Assembly (NCBI GenBank): GCA_934394515.1
Contig: CAKRRU010000083.1
Span: forward strand, 1-11,326
DNA from: an uncultured Acetatifactor sp.
GTDB lineage: Bacteria; Bacillota; Clostridia; Lachnospirales; Lachnospiraceae
DNA length: 11,326 nucleotides
Direction: 5' to 3'
Position 1 is the stretch's first letter. Each line of letters starts with the position of its first letter. The notes under the pieces were generated by a model. The model did not search any database and was not told where the DNA came from. It saw nothing but the letters and a program-made list of their open reading frames with translations. This document shows positions 1-6,304 of the stretch, one piece after another. The position numbers and the translations under genes were made by a program.

Positions 1-66
1 GAGACGTTACAGCTGCCGGAAGGCATTCTGTTCGTTCCGGGAGTTCGTCCCTTTGCTTCATTTTAA
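1..66 (+). CDS. C-terminal fragment of an unidentified plus-strand protein (partial)
   Basis: The first plus-strand frame is open from the window edge to a TAA at 64-66 and would encode 21 residues ending in VPGVRPFASF. The codons used (CTG, CCG, GAA, GGC, ATT, GTT) match those of the confident genes here, which favours a real C-terminus of a gene converging on the isocitrate dehydrogenase, with only 12 bases between the two stops. The fragment is too short to assign a family. A competing minus-strand reading from an ATG at 59-61 is also open to the edge, but its ribosome-binding site is poor and its peptide looks less protein-like. The call rests on codon use alone. Confidence 0.4.
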   Translation, partial: ETLQLPEGILFVPGVRPFASF

Positions 67-78
67 TTAACTTTCAAT

Positions 79-1287
79 TTACAGCAAGCTGTCCAGTGTC
101 TCTCTGATTGCCTTGATGAAATCCAGGCTGTTGAGGATCACGGGATTCTCGCAGGTAGAGATCAGAGACAGACTCTTGGTCATCTTGCCATCCTCGATGG
201 TCTTGATGCAGGCTCTCTCAAGTTTGTCCGCAAAGGAACACAGCTCAGGAATCTGATCCAGTTCGCCACGCTTTCTGAGAGCTCCGGTCCATGCAAAGAT
301 GGTAGCGATGGAGTTGGTAGAGGTCTCCTCTCCCTTCAGGTGCTTGTAATAGTGGCGCTGTACGGTTCCATGCGCAGCCTCGTACTCATAAACACCGCTG
401 GGAGATACCAGTACGGAAGTCATCATGGACAGATCGCCGTATGCGGTAGCTACCATGTCGGACATCACATCACCGTCGTAATTCTTGCATGCCCAGATAA
501 ATCCTCCGTTGGAGCGGATCACACGTGCTACGGCATCATCGATCAACGTATAGAAATATTCGATTCCCAGCTCTTCGAATTTTGCCTTATACTCATTATC
601 ATAGATCTCCTGGAAAATATCCTTAAAGGTATGATCATATTTTTTAGAGATGGTATCCTTGGTGGAGAACCACAGATCCTGCTTCGTATCTACAGCATAA
701 CTGAAACATGCTCTCGCAAAGCTCTCGATGGATTTATTCGTATTGTGAATACCCTGGATAATACCTGCTCCGTCAAAATTATGGATCAGTTCACGGGTCT
801 CCGTGCCATCTGCTGCGGTATATACCAGTTCTGCCTTACCGGGACCGGGTACCTTGATCTCTGTATTTTTGTAGACATCACCATAGGCATGTCTGGCAAT
901 CGTGATGGGCTTTGTCCAGTTCTTGACATAAGGAACGATTCCCTTTACCAAAATAGGTGCACGGAATACCGTACCGTCCAGAATTGCACGGATGGTTCCA
1001 TTGGGACTCTTCCACATTTCCTTCAGGTTGTACTCTGTCATTCTGGCAGCATTGGGGGTAATGGTCGCACATTTTACCGCTACTCCATACTTCAGCGTTG
1101 CATTGGCAGAATCCACTGTTACCTGATCATTTGTTTCATTACGGTGCTCCAGTCCCAGATCATAGTAGTCTGTCTTCAGATCAATATAAGGAAGCAGCAA
1201 TTCATCCTTGATCATCTGCCAGAGGATTCTGGTCATTTCATCTCCGTCCATCTCTACAAGAGGGGTTGTCATTTTGATCTTTTCCAT
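79..1287 (-). CDS. icd: NADP-dependent isocitrate dehydrogenase, eukaryotic-type (type II) homodimer
   Basis: This 402-residue protein oxidatively decarboxylates isocitrate to 2-oxoglutarate with NADP+ in the cytoplasm, feeding glutamate synthesis. It matches the eukaryotic-type family in length and in nearly every signature. The substrate loop SPNGTIR is at 94-100 (Ser94, Asn96, Arg100), Arg109 lies in GTVFR, and Arg132 in RHAYGD corresponds to the well-known Arg132 of human IDH1. The metal-binding aspartates are in NYDGDVMSD (Asp273, Asp277), and the NADP-specificity segment AAHGTVQRH contains Arg311 and His312. The start ATG follows an AAGGAAA-type ribosome-binding site at a 7-base spacing; a second Met at residue 6 is possible but less well placed. 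It is the last gene of the probable citrate synthase-GntR-icd unit and is separated from the regulator by 178 bases holding a nested palindromic element. The frame is intact. The family call is very secure; cofactor preference is inferred from the Arg-His pair. Confidence 0.97.
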   Translation of the reverse strand: MEKIKMTTPLVEMDGDEMTRILWQMIKDELLLPYIDLKTDYYDLGLEHRNETNDQVTVDSANATLKYGVAVKCATITPNAARMTEYNLKEMWKSPNGTIRAILDGTVFRAPILVKGIVPYVKNWTKPITIARHAYGDVYKNTEIKVPGPGKAELVYTAADGTETRELIHNFDGAGIIQGIHNTNKSIESFARACFSYAVDTKQDLWFSTKDTISKKYDHTFKDIFQEIYDNEYKAKFEELGIEYFYTLIDDAVARVIRSNGGFIWACKNYDGDVMSDMVATAYGDLSMMTSVLVSPSGVYEYEAAHGTVQRHYYKHLKGEETSTNSIATIFAWTGALRKRGELDQIPELCSFADKLERACIKTIEDGKMTKSLSLISTCENPVILNSLDFIKAIRETLDSLL

Positions 1288-1327
1288 AATGATTTCCTTT
1301 CCGGTATTTATTCTTATTATTCTGCAA

Positions 1328-1434
1328 TAACTATTCAGAACCGCATTCGCAAAATTGCCTCTACGAGGCTTACCTTTTGCAAATGCAAGAATTCAAAGCC
1401 CATTCGATACTTTTTACATAGCTCTGAATAGTTA
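1328..1434. repeat. Nested inverted-repeat element, possibly a MITE-like or palindromic intergenic repeat
   Basis: The element is bounded by a perfect 12-bp inverted repeat, TAACTATTCAGA (1328-1339) and its complement (1423-1434). Inside it, GCATTCGCAAAA (1343-1354) pairs with TTTTGCAAATGC (1375-1386) at 11 of 12 positions. At the centre is a perfect GCCTC-TAC-GAGGC hairpin (1357-1369). About 36 unpaired bases sit on the right between the middle and outer arms. In the RNA made from the minus strand the one imperfect pair becomes a G-U wobble, so the fold is better in the direction of gene transcription. The TA at each end would suit a TA-targeting insertion, but TA also belongs to the palindrome, so this proves nothing. 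There is no coding capacity. It could alternatively act as a processing or attenuation structure between the regulator and icd. Confidence 0.65.
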
Positions 1435-1465
1435 CATTTTACAGTAATTTTCACAGACAGGCAAC

Positions 1466-2182
1466 CTATTCCTGTGGCTTATCCTGTTGCGCATAGGCTT
1501 CGTTCAACCCGTTCTTCACCATGTTTTCATAAGCATTGATCATGTGCTGATGTGCCAACTGTTCTGCAAGATCAGCATTTCCTGACTTGATGGCTTCCAT
1601 AATCTGTTCATGCTCTTCGTTGGACTTGGGTCCTCGGTTGGCGCTGGCCAGTGTCTTCTTGCGGACACGCAGGACATACTGATGAAAGTCCTTCAGCTGA
1701 TGCTCCAGCATTTTGCTGTCACAGGCTTCATACAAAATGTCATGAAAACGATTGTCCAGCTCAGCCAGCTGTTCAAGATGCCCCTTCTGGGCATGAAACT
1801 TGGACAGATAGACATTCTCTTCCATCTCTTCCATCTGCTCCTTGGTGATATGTTCCGTAGCCCAGCGTGCGCACAATCCTTCCAGCAGAGAACGGATCAT
1901 ATAAATATCTTTTACGTCCTTCTGCGTGATACCGGTGACATAAGCGCCCTTATTCGGGATGATCTGAATCAAGCCTTCCAGTTCCAGCTGACGGAACGCT
2001 TCTCTGACCGGGGTTCTGCTGACTCCCATCTCCTCGCCGATGGCCACCTCTTTTAATTCTTCATGCTCCTGATATTTTCCGCTTAAGATATCCTCTCTCA
2101 GCTTGTGAAATACCCGTCCCCGCAGGGAGAACTTGTCCGTTACTTCCTGCTTTACATCATACTTACTCACTATCTTCCTCAT
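1466..2182 (-). CDS. GntR family transcriptional regulator, FadR subfamily with FCD ligand-binding domain
   Basis: This 238-residue DNA-binding regulator probably controls the flanking citrate synthase and isocitrate dehydrogenase genes. The winged helix-turn-helix spans about residues 20-83 and includes the GntR signature GEEMGVSRTPVREAFRQLE and the wing segment IIPNKGAYV. The all-helical FCD domain follows at about 90-215. Its expected metal/ligand residues are visible: Asp143 and His147 in DNRFH, His191 in EEHEQI and His213 in AHQHM. In this family these bind a metal ion and a small carboxylate, so an organic-acid effector is plausible but not shown. The gene lies 53 bases after the citrate synthase stop, without a visible promoter. 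The ATG used here has a weak ribosome-binding site. A GTG at codon 5 (2168-2170) is preceded by GAGGA at a 5-base spacing and may be the true start. A palindrome in the promoter of the upstream gene fits this subfamily's operators. Confidence 0.93.
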   Translation of the reverse strand: MRKIVSKYDVKQEVTDKFSLRGRVFHKLREDILSGKYQEHEELKEVAIGEEMGVSRTPVREAFRQLELEGLIQIIPNKGAYVTGITQKDVKDIYMIRSLLEGLCARWATEHITKEQMEEMEENVYLSKFHAQKGHLEQLAELDNRFHDILYEACDSKMLEHQLKDFHQYVLRVRKKTLASANRGPKSNEEHEQIMEAIKSGNADLAEQLAHQHMINAYENMVKNGLNEAYAQQDKPQE

Positions 2183-2235
2183 TTCCGGACAACGAAAACG
2201 TCGTCACCAATATAACTATTCCAACCTGTCCCGGT

Positions 2236-3648
2236 CTATTCGCCGATCTTCAGATTCTTCTCCAGGCAGATACGGTTAACGCAGGCTACGATCTCTTCAT
2301 CCGTGAGCACGGTAACACGTCCGCCGGCATATTCGGCATCCACCCACTTCTTGATCTCTGCTACAAGCTCAGAATTCTTCTGTATCTGCTTGTCTCCCTT
2401 TAATTTATAATACGTATTCAGCCAGTGTGCGATACCTGCCAGACCGGAGGTATTGGAGATTGCACACAGTACCGGACGGTTGAGGAATTTCTCGGTATCA
2501 AAAATATTGTAAATCTCCTCATTCTTCAAAAGTCCGTCCGCATGAATACCGGCTCTGGTAACATTGAAATTCTTGCCGACGAACGGAGTTCTGGGAGGAA
2601 TCTGATAACCGATCTCCTTCTCGTAGTACTCAGCAAGTTCCGTGATTACACGGGTGTTCATGCCGTTGAGATCACCCTTCAGCTGCGCATATTCAAATAC
2701 CATAGCCTCAAGAGGTGTATTACCGGTACGTTCTCCAATACCGAACAGGGAGGTATTGACACCGGAACAGCCGTACAGCCATGCAGTAGTGGAATTGGAC
2801 ACAGCCTTGTAAAAATCATTATGACCATGCCATTCGATCAATTCATGAGGCACACCGGCGTGGGTATGGATTGCATAGATGATACCCTGTACACTACGGG
2901 GAATTACGGCACCGGGATAGTTGACACCGTATCCCATGGTATCACAGGCTCTTACCTTAATGGGAATCTGGTACTCCTTCATCAGTTTCATCAGTTCCAG
3001 GCAGAAAGGCACCACATAGCCATAGATATCCGCTCTGGTGATATCCTCCAGATGACATCTGGGACTGATTCCCTCCTCCAGGCAGTCACGGATTACGCTT
3101 AAATAGTGATCCATAGCCTGTCTTCTGGTCATTTTCAATTTCAGGAAAATATGATAGTCGGAACAACTTACCAGAATTCCGGTCTCTTTCATTCCGATCT
3201 CTTTTACCAGTTTGAAATCCTCCTTGCTGGCACGGATCCAGCTGGTAACCTCAGGGAACTTATATCCCCTCTCCATACATTTATATACGGCATCTCTGTC
3301 CTTCTTGCTGTACAGGAAAAATTCACTGGCGCGGATCATTCCGTTGGGACCGCCCAATTCATGCAGATAGTCATAGATTTTCACGATCTGCTCGGTAGTA
3401 TAAGGTGCTCTGGACTGCTGTCCGTCTCTGAAGGTAGTATCTGTGATCCAGATATCCTTCGGCATGTTATGAGGCACGATACGATCATTAAAAGGTATTT
3501 TGGGGATTTCGGAATAAGGGAACATATTACGGAACACGTTCGGCTTCTCCACATCATCCAGTATGTACATATGCTCTTCAATCTCCAGAAGGTTATTCTT
3601 AGGATTCATGGAGACCGGACGATTCTGAAATGCATCACTTTCTCTCAT
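2236..3648 (-). CDS. Re-citrate-synthase-like enzyme of the isopropylmalate/homocitrate synthase family
   Basis: The protein (470 residues from this start) is an acyl-CoA/2-oxoacid condensing enzyme of the HMG-CoA-lyase-like TIM-barrel family. Visible signatures are DTTFRDGQQSR (residues 70-80), where Arg74 and Asp75 match the catalytic Arg-Asp of the family, the metal-binding HGH in EWHGHNDF (272-279), and the glycine-rich GIGERTGNTPLEA (303-315). A C-terminal region of about 150 residues follows the barrel, without an obvious leucine-feedback domain. Anaerobic clostridia use such a protein (Re-citrate synthase) to make citrate from acetyl-CoA and oxaloacetate. Pairing with isocitrate dehydrogenase in the same unit favours that over isopropylmalate or homocitrate synthase, but substrate choice is inferred. 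The start chosen is the ATG at 3646-3648, with AGAGAGG (3656-3662) at 7-base spacing. The frame stays open to an ATG at 3754-3756, but that codon lies upstream of the -10 box, so it cannot be on the transcript from the promoter seen here. Confidence 0.85.
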   Translation of the reverse strand: MRESDAFQNRPVSMNPKNNLLEIEEHMYILDDVEKPNVFRNMFPYSEIPKIPFNDRIVPHNMPKDIWITDTTFRDGQQSRAPYTTEQIVKIYDYLHELGGPNGMIRASEFFLYSKKDRDAVYKCMERGYKFPEVTSWIRASKEDFKLVKEIGMKETGILVSCSDYHIFLKLKMTRRQAMDHYLSVIRDCLEEGISPRCHLEDITRADIYGYVVPFCLELMKLMKEYQIPIKVRACDTMGYGVNYPGAVIPRSVQGIIYAIHTHAGVPHELIEWHGHNDFYKAVSNSTTAWLYGCSGVNTSLFGIGERTGNTPLEAMVFEYAQLKGDLNGMNTRVITELAEYYEKEIGYQIPPRTPFVGKNFNVTRAGIHADGLLKNEEIYNIFDTEKFLNRPVLCAISNTSGLAGIAHWLNTYYKLKGDKQIQKNSELVAEIKKWVDAEYAGGRVTVLTDEEIVACVNRICLEKNLKIGE

Positions 3649-3655
3649 TGGTATA

Positions 3656-3662
3656 CCTCTCT
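3656..3662 (-). promoter_or_regulatory. Ribosome-binding site that fixes the citrate synthase start
   Basis: On the minus strand this reads AGAGAGG, followed by seven bases and the ATG at 3646-3648. It supports the 470-residue form over the 506-residue frame. It overlaps a GGTATACC palindrome (3650-3657) resembling the core of the upstream candidate operator. Confidence 0.7.
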
Positions 3663-3696
3663 TCCCTGACATTTGACATCTGCAAGATTCGTTTCT

Positions 3697-3720
3697 ATTT
3701 TTACTCTGCGCAGTAAAAAT
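3697..3720. repeat. Inverted repeat in the citrate synthase leader
   Basis: ATTTTTACT (3697-3705) and AGTAAAAAT (3712-3720) are perfect inverted copies separated by six bases. An alternative inner palindrome, CTGCGCAG (3706-3713), overlaps the spacer. It falls about 15-40 bases after the expected transcription start, within an untranslated leader of roughly 87 bases. It could be a regulator binding site or an RNA hairpin. There is no T-tract, so it does not look like a terminator. I do not recognise it as the site of a known regulator. Confidence 0.55.
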
Positions 3721-3736
3721 ACATTTTGCAGTTCTC

Positions 3737-3758
3737 GTATCATTGTATACAATCATAC
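3737..3758. promoter_or_regulatory. Candidate operator palindrome for the GntR/FCD regulator
   Basis: The perfect 12-bp palindrome ATTGTATACAAT (3742-3753) extends to 22 bp with only one mismatched pair: GTAT-C before the core and C-ATAC after it. It fits the general GT-(N)-AC palindrome of FadR-subfamily GntR regulators (family knowledge). It completely covers the -10 box of the citrate synthase promoter, where binding would block RNA polymerase. Assignment to the regulator encoded at 1466-2182 is inference from neighbourhood. Confidence 0.6.
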
Positions 3759-3770
3759 TATCTGTGTCAA
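3742..3770 (-). promoter_or_regulatory. Sigma-A-type promoter of the citrate synthase operon
   Basis: On the minus strand a perfect -35 TTGACA (3765-3770) and a -10 TACAAT (3742-3747), one base from consensus, are separated by exactly 17 bp. The sequence just upstream (about 3771-3800) is A/T-rich and could act as an UP element. Transcription would start near 3735, giving a leader of about 87 bases before the ATG at 3648. It is the clearest promoter in the window. Confidence 0.85.
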
Positions 3771-3839
3771 TATCTTTGGCATTTATTTTATTGACTTATT
3801 TTAATCACATTTTTTATTTTTCCCATTGATTTTATTCTT

Positions 3840-4760
3840 TTACTTGTTTTCTAATAATCTCCGTACATTGAGCATGCCGAAACCCTGCTTGTTCCACGGC
3901 TCTCCCAGATCAGTAGCTGTAAGGGACAGCAGACGGACAAATTCATCATTGGTAATTCCCGGATATTTTGCCATGGTAAGGGCTGCCGCCCCGGATACAA
4001 CAGGTGTTGCCATAGAGGTGCCGCTTTTTGCCACATAGGGCCTGTAAATTCTTCCGTTCCGGTTCTGCCAGAACGCATTACAGGAAAGAATCCTTGTCCC
4101 CGGAGCCACAATATCCGGTTTACGGGTCACATCATATCTTCTCCCCCTGCCAGAGTATGTCTCACACCTTCCGGGATCATTTTTACAATATCTTCCGTCA
4201 TGACAGCCCACCGTCAGTACCTTTCTACTGCTTGCCATTTCCGAAATACTTCCGTCTACAGGTCCCGCATTTCCCGCCGCACAGACCACGAGAATATTAT
4301 GATCCCAAAGCAGTTCCAATGACTCCCGTAACATCTGTTCCTTGTAACGTTCCTTCAGGTCTCCGATCCCCACAGAGATATTCAGAATCCGTATCCCATA
4401 TCTGTTTTTCACACGCAGTACCCATTCCAGAGCTTCCTGCATGGAATCACACGAGCCCTCTCCTTTTTGATCTAATATCTTACCTACCACCAGTTTTGCC
4501 TCCGGTGACATTCCCCGGAATCTCCCTGCAGACAATTCTCCACTTCCGCAGACGATCCCGCAGACATGTGTCCCGTGGCCATTATTGTCATAGGGAAATG
4601 ACCGGCCTTCCACAAAGTCGGAAAAAGCAAGCAGCCGCCCTGCCAGATCCGGATGATAGGCAATTCCGGTATCCAGCACCGCAACAGTCACAGCTTCCAC
4701 ACGTCCGGCTCCACTATGCAATTGTTCCGGCACCTGTACCTGTTCCCTCACCCGCTGCAT
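3840..4760 (-). CDS. Subtilisin-family (S8) serine protease without signal peptide
   Basis: This 306-residue protein is essentially a bare subtilase catalytic domain. The triad is complete: Asp30 in VAVLDTGI, His62 in NNGHGTHVCG and Ser249 in SGTSMATP. The oxyanion-hole residue Asn164 lies in AAGNAG. Only about 25 residues precede the first catalytic strand, so there is no Sec signal and no classical inhibitory prodomain. A cytoplasmic peptidase like the intracellular subtilisins is the likeliest reading. Several cysteines (Cys67, 74, 104, 160, 186, 192, 199, 227) are consistent with a reducing compartment. The ATG has AAGGA at a 5-base spacing (4766-4770). It begins 22 bases after the base of a terminator-like hairpin, with no convincing promoter between, so it may depend on read-through from the surface-protein operon. 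No strong terminator follows it before the citrate synthase promoter. Substrate unknown. Confidence 0.92.
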   Translation of the reverse strand: MQRVREQVQVPEQLHSGAGRVEAVTVAVLDTGIAYHPDLAGRLLAFSDFVEGRSFPYDNNGHGTHVCGIVCGSGELSAGRFRGMSPEAKLVVGKILDQKGEGSCDSMQEALEWVLRVKNRYGIRILNISVGIGDLKERYKEQMLRESLELLWDHNILVVCAAGNAGPVDGSISEMASSRKVLTVGCHDGRYCKNDPGRCETYSGRGRRYDVTRKPDIVAPGTRILSCNAFWQNRNGRIYRPYVAKSGTSMATPVVSGAAALTMAKYPGITNDEFVRLLSLTATDLGEPWNKQGFGMLNVRRLLENK

Positions 4761-4774
4761 CTTGTTCCTTTCCC

Positions 4775-4819
4775 GTAAAACAAAACCGGCATAAGACTTA
4801 TTCTATCTTATGCCGGTTT
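4775..4819 (-). terminator. Intrinsic terminator of the sortase/LRR operon
   Basis: AAACCGGCATAAGA (4783-4796) and its exact complement (4806-4819) form a 14-bp stem with a 9-base loop. On the minus strand the stem is followed by TTTTGTTTTA, the usual U-rich tail. On the plus strand the tail is weaker, and no plus-strand gene is visible upstream. It lies 30 bases after the stop of the small LRR protein. Confidence 0.85.
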
Positions 4820-4848
4820 CTTATCCTGGTGTCGGTAAAACCTGATCC

Positions 4849-6156
4849 TTATTCATTTATAATTTCGATTCCTTCAGGGAATGCGCTGTCACCGATATTC
4901 GTGACACTTGCAGGCAGATGCACCTTTTTCAGTTCGGTATGACTGCGGAATGCTTCATCAGCAATCACGCGAATCCCCGCCGGTATTGATACCTCCGGTA
5001 AATCTCCCTTATAGGCTACCAGAACATCTCCACTGATCAGGAAATCATCCATACTATTCTCTTCAAACTCATCCATCCATCCAGTATGCATAAATGCCTT
5101 GGCTCCCACTCTGGTCACTGTCCCCGGCAATACCACTGATCCCAAAGCATCGCAGTGATAAAATGCCGCATAATCAATAGTGGTGATACCTTCCGGTAAA
5201 GTAATCGACTGCACAGAACTTCTGGAAAAAGCAAAACGTCCGATTTCGGTCGTTCCCTCCGGTATGCTCACTGCTCCTACCGACTGGTTCCTGTAATATT
5301 TCCATTCCGGAATTTTGCCGTCTTCTGTTTCCGCTGTGATATCCTGCGGTTCACTGTCAGTCTCCTGTCCTGCTTCCGGTTCCGTATAGCCCTGTTGCAC
5401 AGTTTCTTCCTCAGGCAGCATCATAACCATCGCATGATTTCCTACGACAAAGGTACTGCCGATCACATTTCCGGGCACCGGTGTCGGTGCAGGGGTCGGC
5501 GTTTCAGTGGGGGCAGGCTCTGTTGTTGCCTGTGAATCCGAAGTTCCGTCTGCCGCCGGTGTCGCCGTCGGCGCTGCCGTTACCAGAGGACTCTGACTTT
5601 TCTGCTCTGCCAGCTTCTGTGCAAACTTTGCAGCCACGCTGCCTTCGTCCGCATGAATCGTTACGTTATCACAATTTAAGAATGCATCGTCTGCGATGCT
5701 TGTCACCGTGTCCGGAATATAAATATCCGTAAGGTTCGTACATCCGGCAAATGCCTGTGCATCAATACTCTGTACATTCTCAGGGATCGTGATCTGTTTC
5801 AGTCCGGTGCAGCCTGAAAAAGCATATTCATCCACTGAGGTAAGACCTTTGCCAAGTACAACCTCTTCCAGATTATCACAGCCCCAGAAGACATAGGCAT
5901 CCATGCGCTTCACCGACTTGGGAACCACAACAAGCTGTACCTTCTGGTTATTTTCAAAAGCACTCTCACCCACGACCTCCACCGTATCCGGGATCGTGAC
6001 ACGCTCATCCGTGCCTCTGTATTTTGTCAATGTACTGCCTTCGATCAGAAAATCGGAGGCAGACGCTGCCGCATCTGCCTCCGACACAGGAAGATGTGTC
6101 AGGATCAATGCGGTAGCTATCAGTGCCAATACCACTACCCATTTTTTATGATTCAT
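4849..6156 (-). CDS. Secreted BspA-like leucine-rich-repeat (LRR_5) protein without wall anchor
   Basis: The protein (435 residues from this start) begins with a Sec signal peptide: MNHKKW, a hydrophobic VVVLALIATALILTHL, and a likely cleavage after the first ADA. Numbered from an upstream in-frame ATG four codons earlier, LRR_5-type repeats occupy about 57-170 (pattern IP..V..I...AF.GC..L). A Thr/Pro/Ala-rich and acidic linker follows (about 195-285), then a second repeat block (about 298-432). The segments at 39-71 and 375-407 are related to each other (FLI.G..L..Y.G......IP), suggesting duplication of a repeat module. There is no LPXTG-like signal, C-terminal membrane segment or lipobox, so it is probably released or held non-covalently. 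The first ATG (6166-6168) abuts its AAAGG, so the ATG at 6154-6156, with AAAGGATGG about 8 bases upstream, is preferred. It follows the large LRR gene after 28 bases, evidently co-transcribed. LRR_5 proteins often bind host or bacterial surfaces; no ligand can be inferred. Confidence 0.9.
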   Translation of the reverse strand: MNHKKWVVVLALIATALILTHLPVSEADAAASASDFLIEGSTLTKYRGTDERVTIPDTVEVVGESAFENNQKVQLVVVPKSVKRMDAYVFWGCDNLEEVVLGKGLTSVDEYAFSGCTGLKQITIPENVQSIDAQAFAGCTNLTDIYIPDTVTSIADDAFLNCDNVTIHADEGSVAAKFAQKLAEQKSQSPLVTAAPTATPAADGTSDSQATTEPAPTETPTPAPTPVPGNVIGSTFVVGNHAMVMMLPEEETVQQGYTEPEAGQETDSEPQDITAETEDGKIPEWKYYRNQSVGAVSIPEGTTEIGRFAFSRSSVQSITLPEGITTIDYAAFYHCDALGSVVLPGTVTRVGAKAFMHTGWMDEFEENSMDDFLISGDVLVAYKGDLPEVSIPAGIRVIADEAFRSHTELKKVHLPASVTNIGDSAFPEGIEIINE

Positions 6157-6184
6157 AAACCTTCCCATCCTTTATTTTTTTACA

Positions 6185-6304
6185 TTAGGCTCTGGCCTTA
6201 CGCAGAGTCTTTTTATCCTTCTTCATGAAGAATACCATAGACAGACAGGCAAGTCCTATGGACAGGAACCACTTCGGATGAATGGCATCTCCGGTCTTGG
6301 GAGT
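6185..6304 (-). other. Sequence encoding the C-terminal cell-wall sorting signal (TPKTG, hydrophobic segment, basic tail)
   Basis: Codons at 6290-6304 encode TPKTG, followed by Asp. A hydrophobic stretch, WFLSIGLACLSMVFF, and a tail rich in Lys and Arg come next. This is the tripartite signal cut by sortases between Thr and Gly. Thr in place of Leu in the first position departs from the canonical LPXTG and resembles the (S/N/P)PXTG variants of clostridial class B sortases (family knowledge). The sortase at 10754-11326 is the natural partner. Confidence 0.85.

Noticed and set aside
39..63. Hairpin GGGA-GTTCG-TCCC followed by a T-rich stretch as a terminator of the plus-strand fragment
   Set aside because: The stem is only four pairs and lies before the stop codon of the putative fragment, so it is too weak to call.
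340..1431. A 363-codon open frame on the plus strand antisense to isocitrate dehydrogenase
   Set aside because: The opposite strand encodes a fully recognisable enzyme. The antisense peptide is rich in Cys, Ile and His without any domain pattern, and it runs into the palindromic element.
2425..3669. Two long plus-strand open frames antisense to citrate synthase (2425-3102 and 3106-3669)
   Set aside because: They are shadows of a well-conserved enzyme gene, with no recognisable domains or ribosome-binding sites.
3791..3819. Plus-strand promoter with TTGACT and an A/T-rich -10
   Set aside because: The -10 candidate is poor, the region is simply A/T-rich, and no plus-strand gene follows.
3771..3839. 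Terminator for the protease gene
   Set aside because: The stretch is A/T-rich but contains only weak five-base inverted repeats and no stable stem.
4028..4942. A 304-codon open frame on the plus strand over the protease and terminator
   Set aside because: It is antisense to a protease with a complete catalytic triad and crosses the intergenic hairpin. The peptide is Pro/Ser/His-rich, typical of a reverse-strand shadow.
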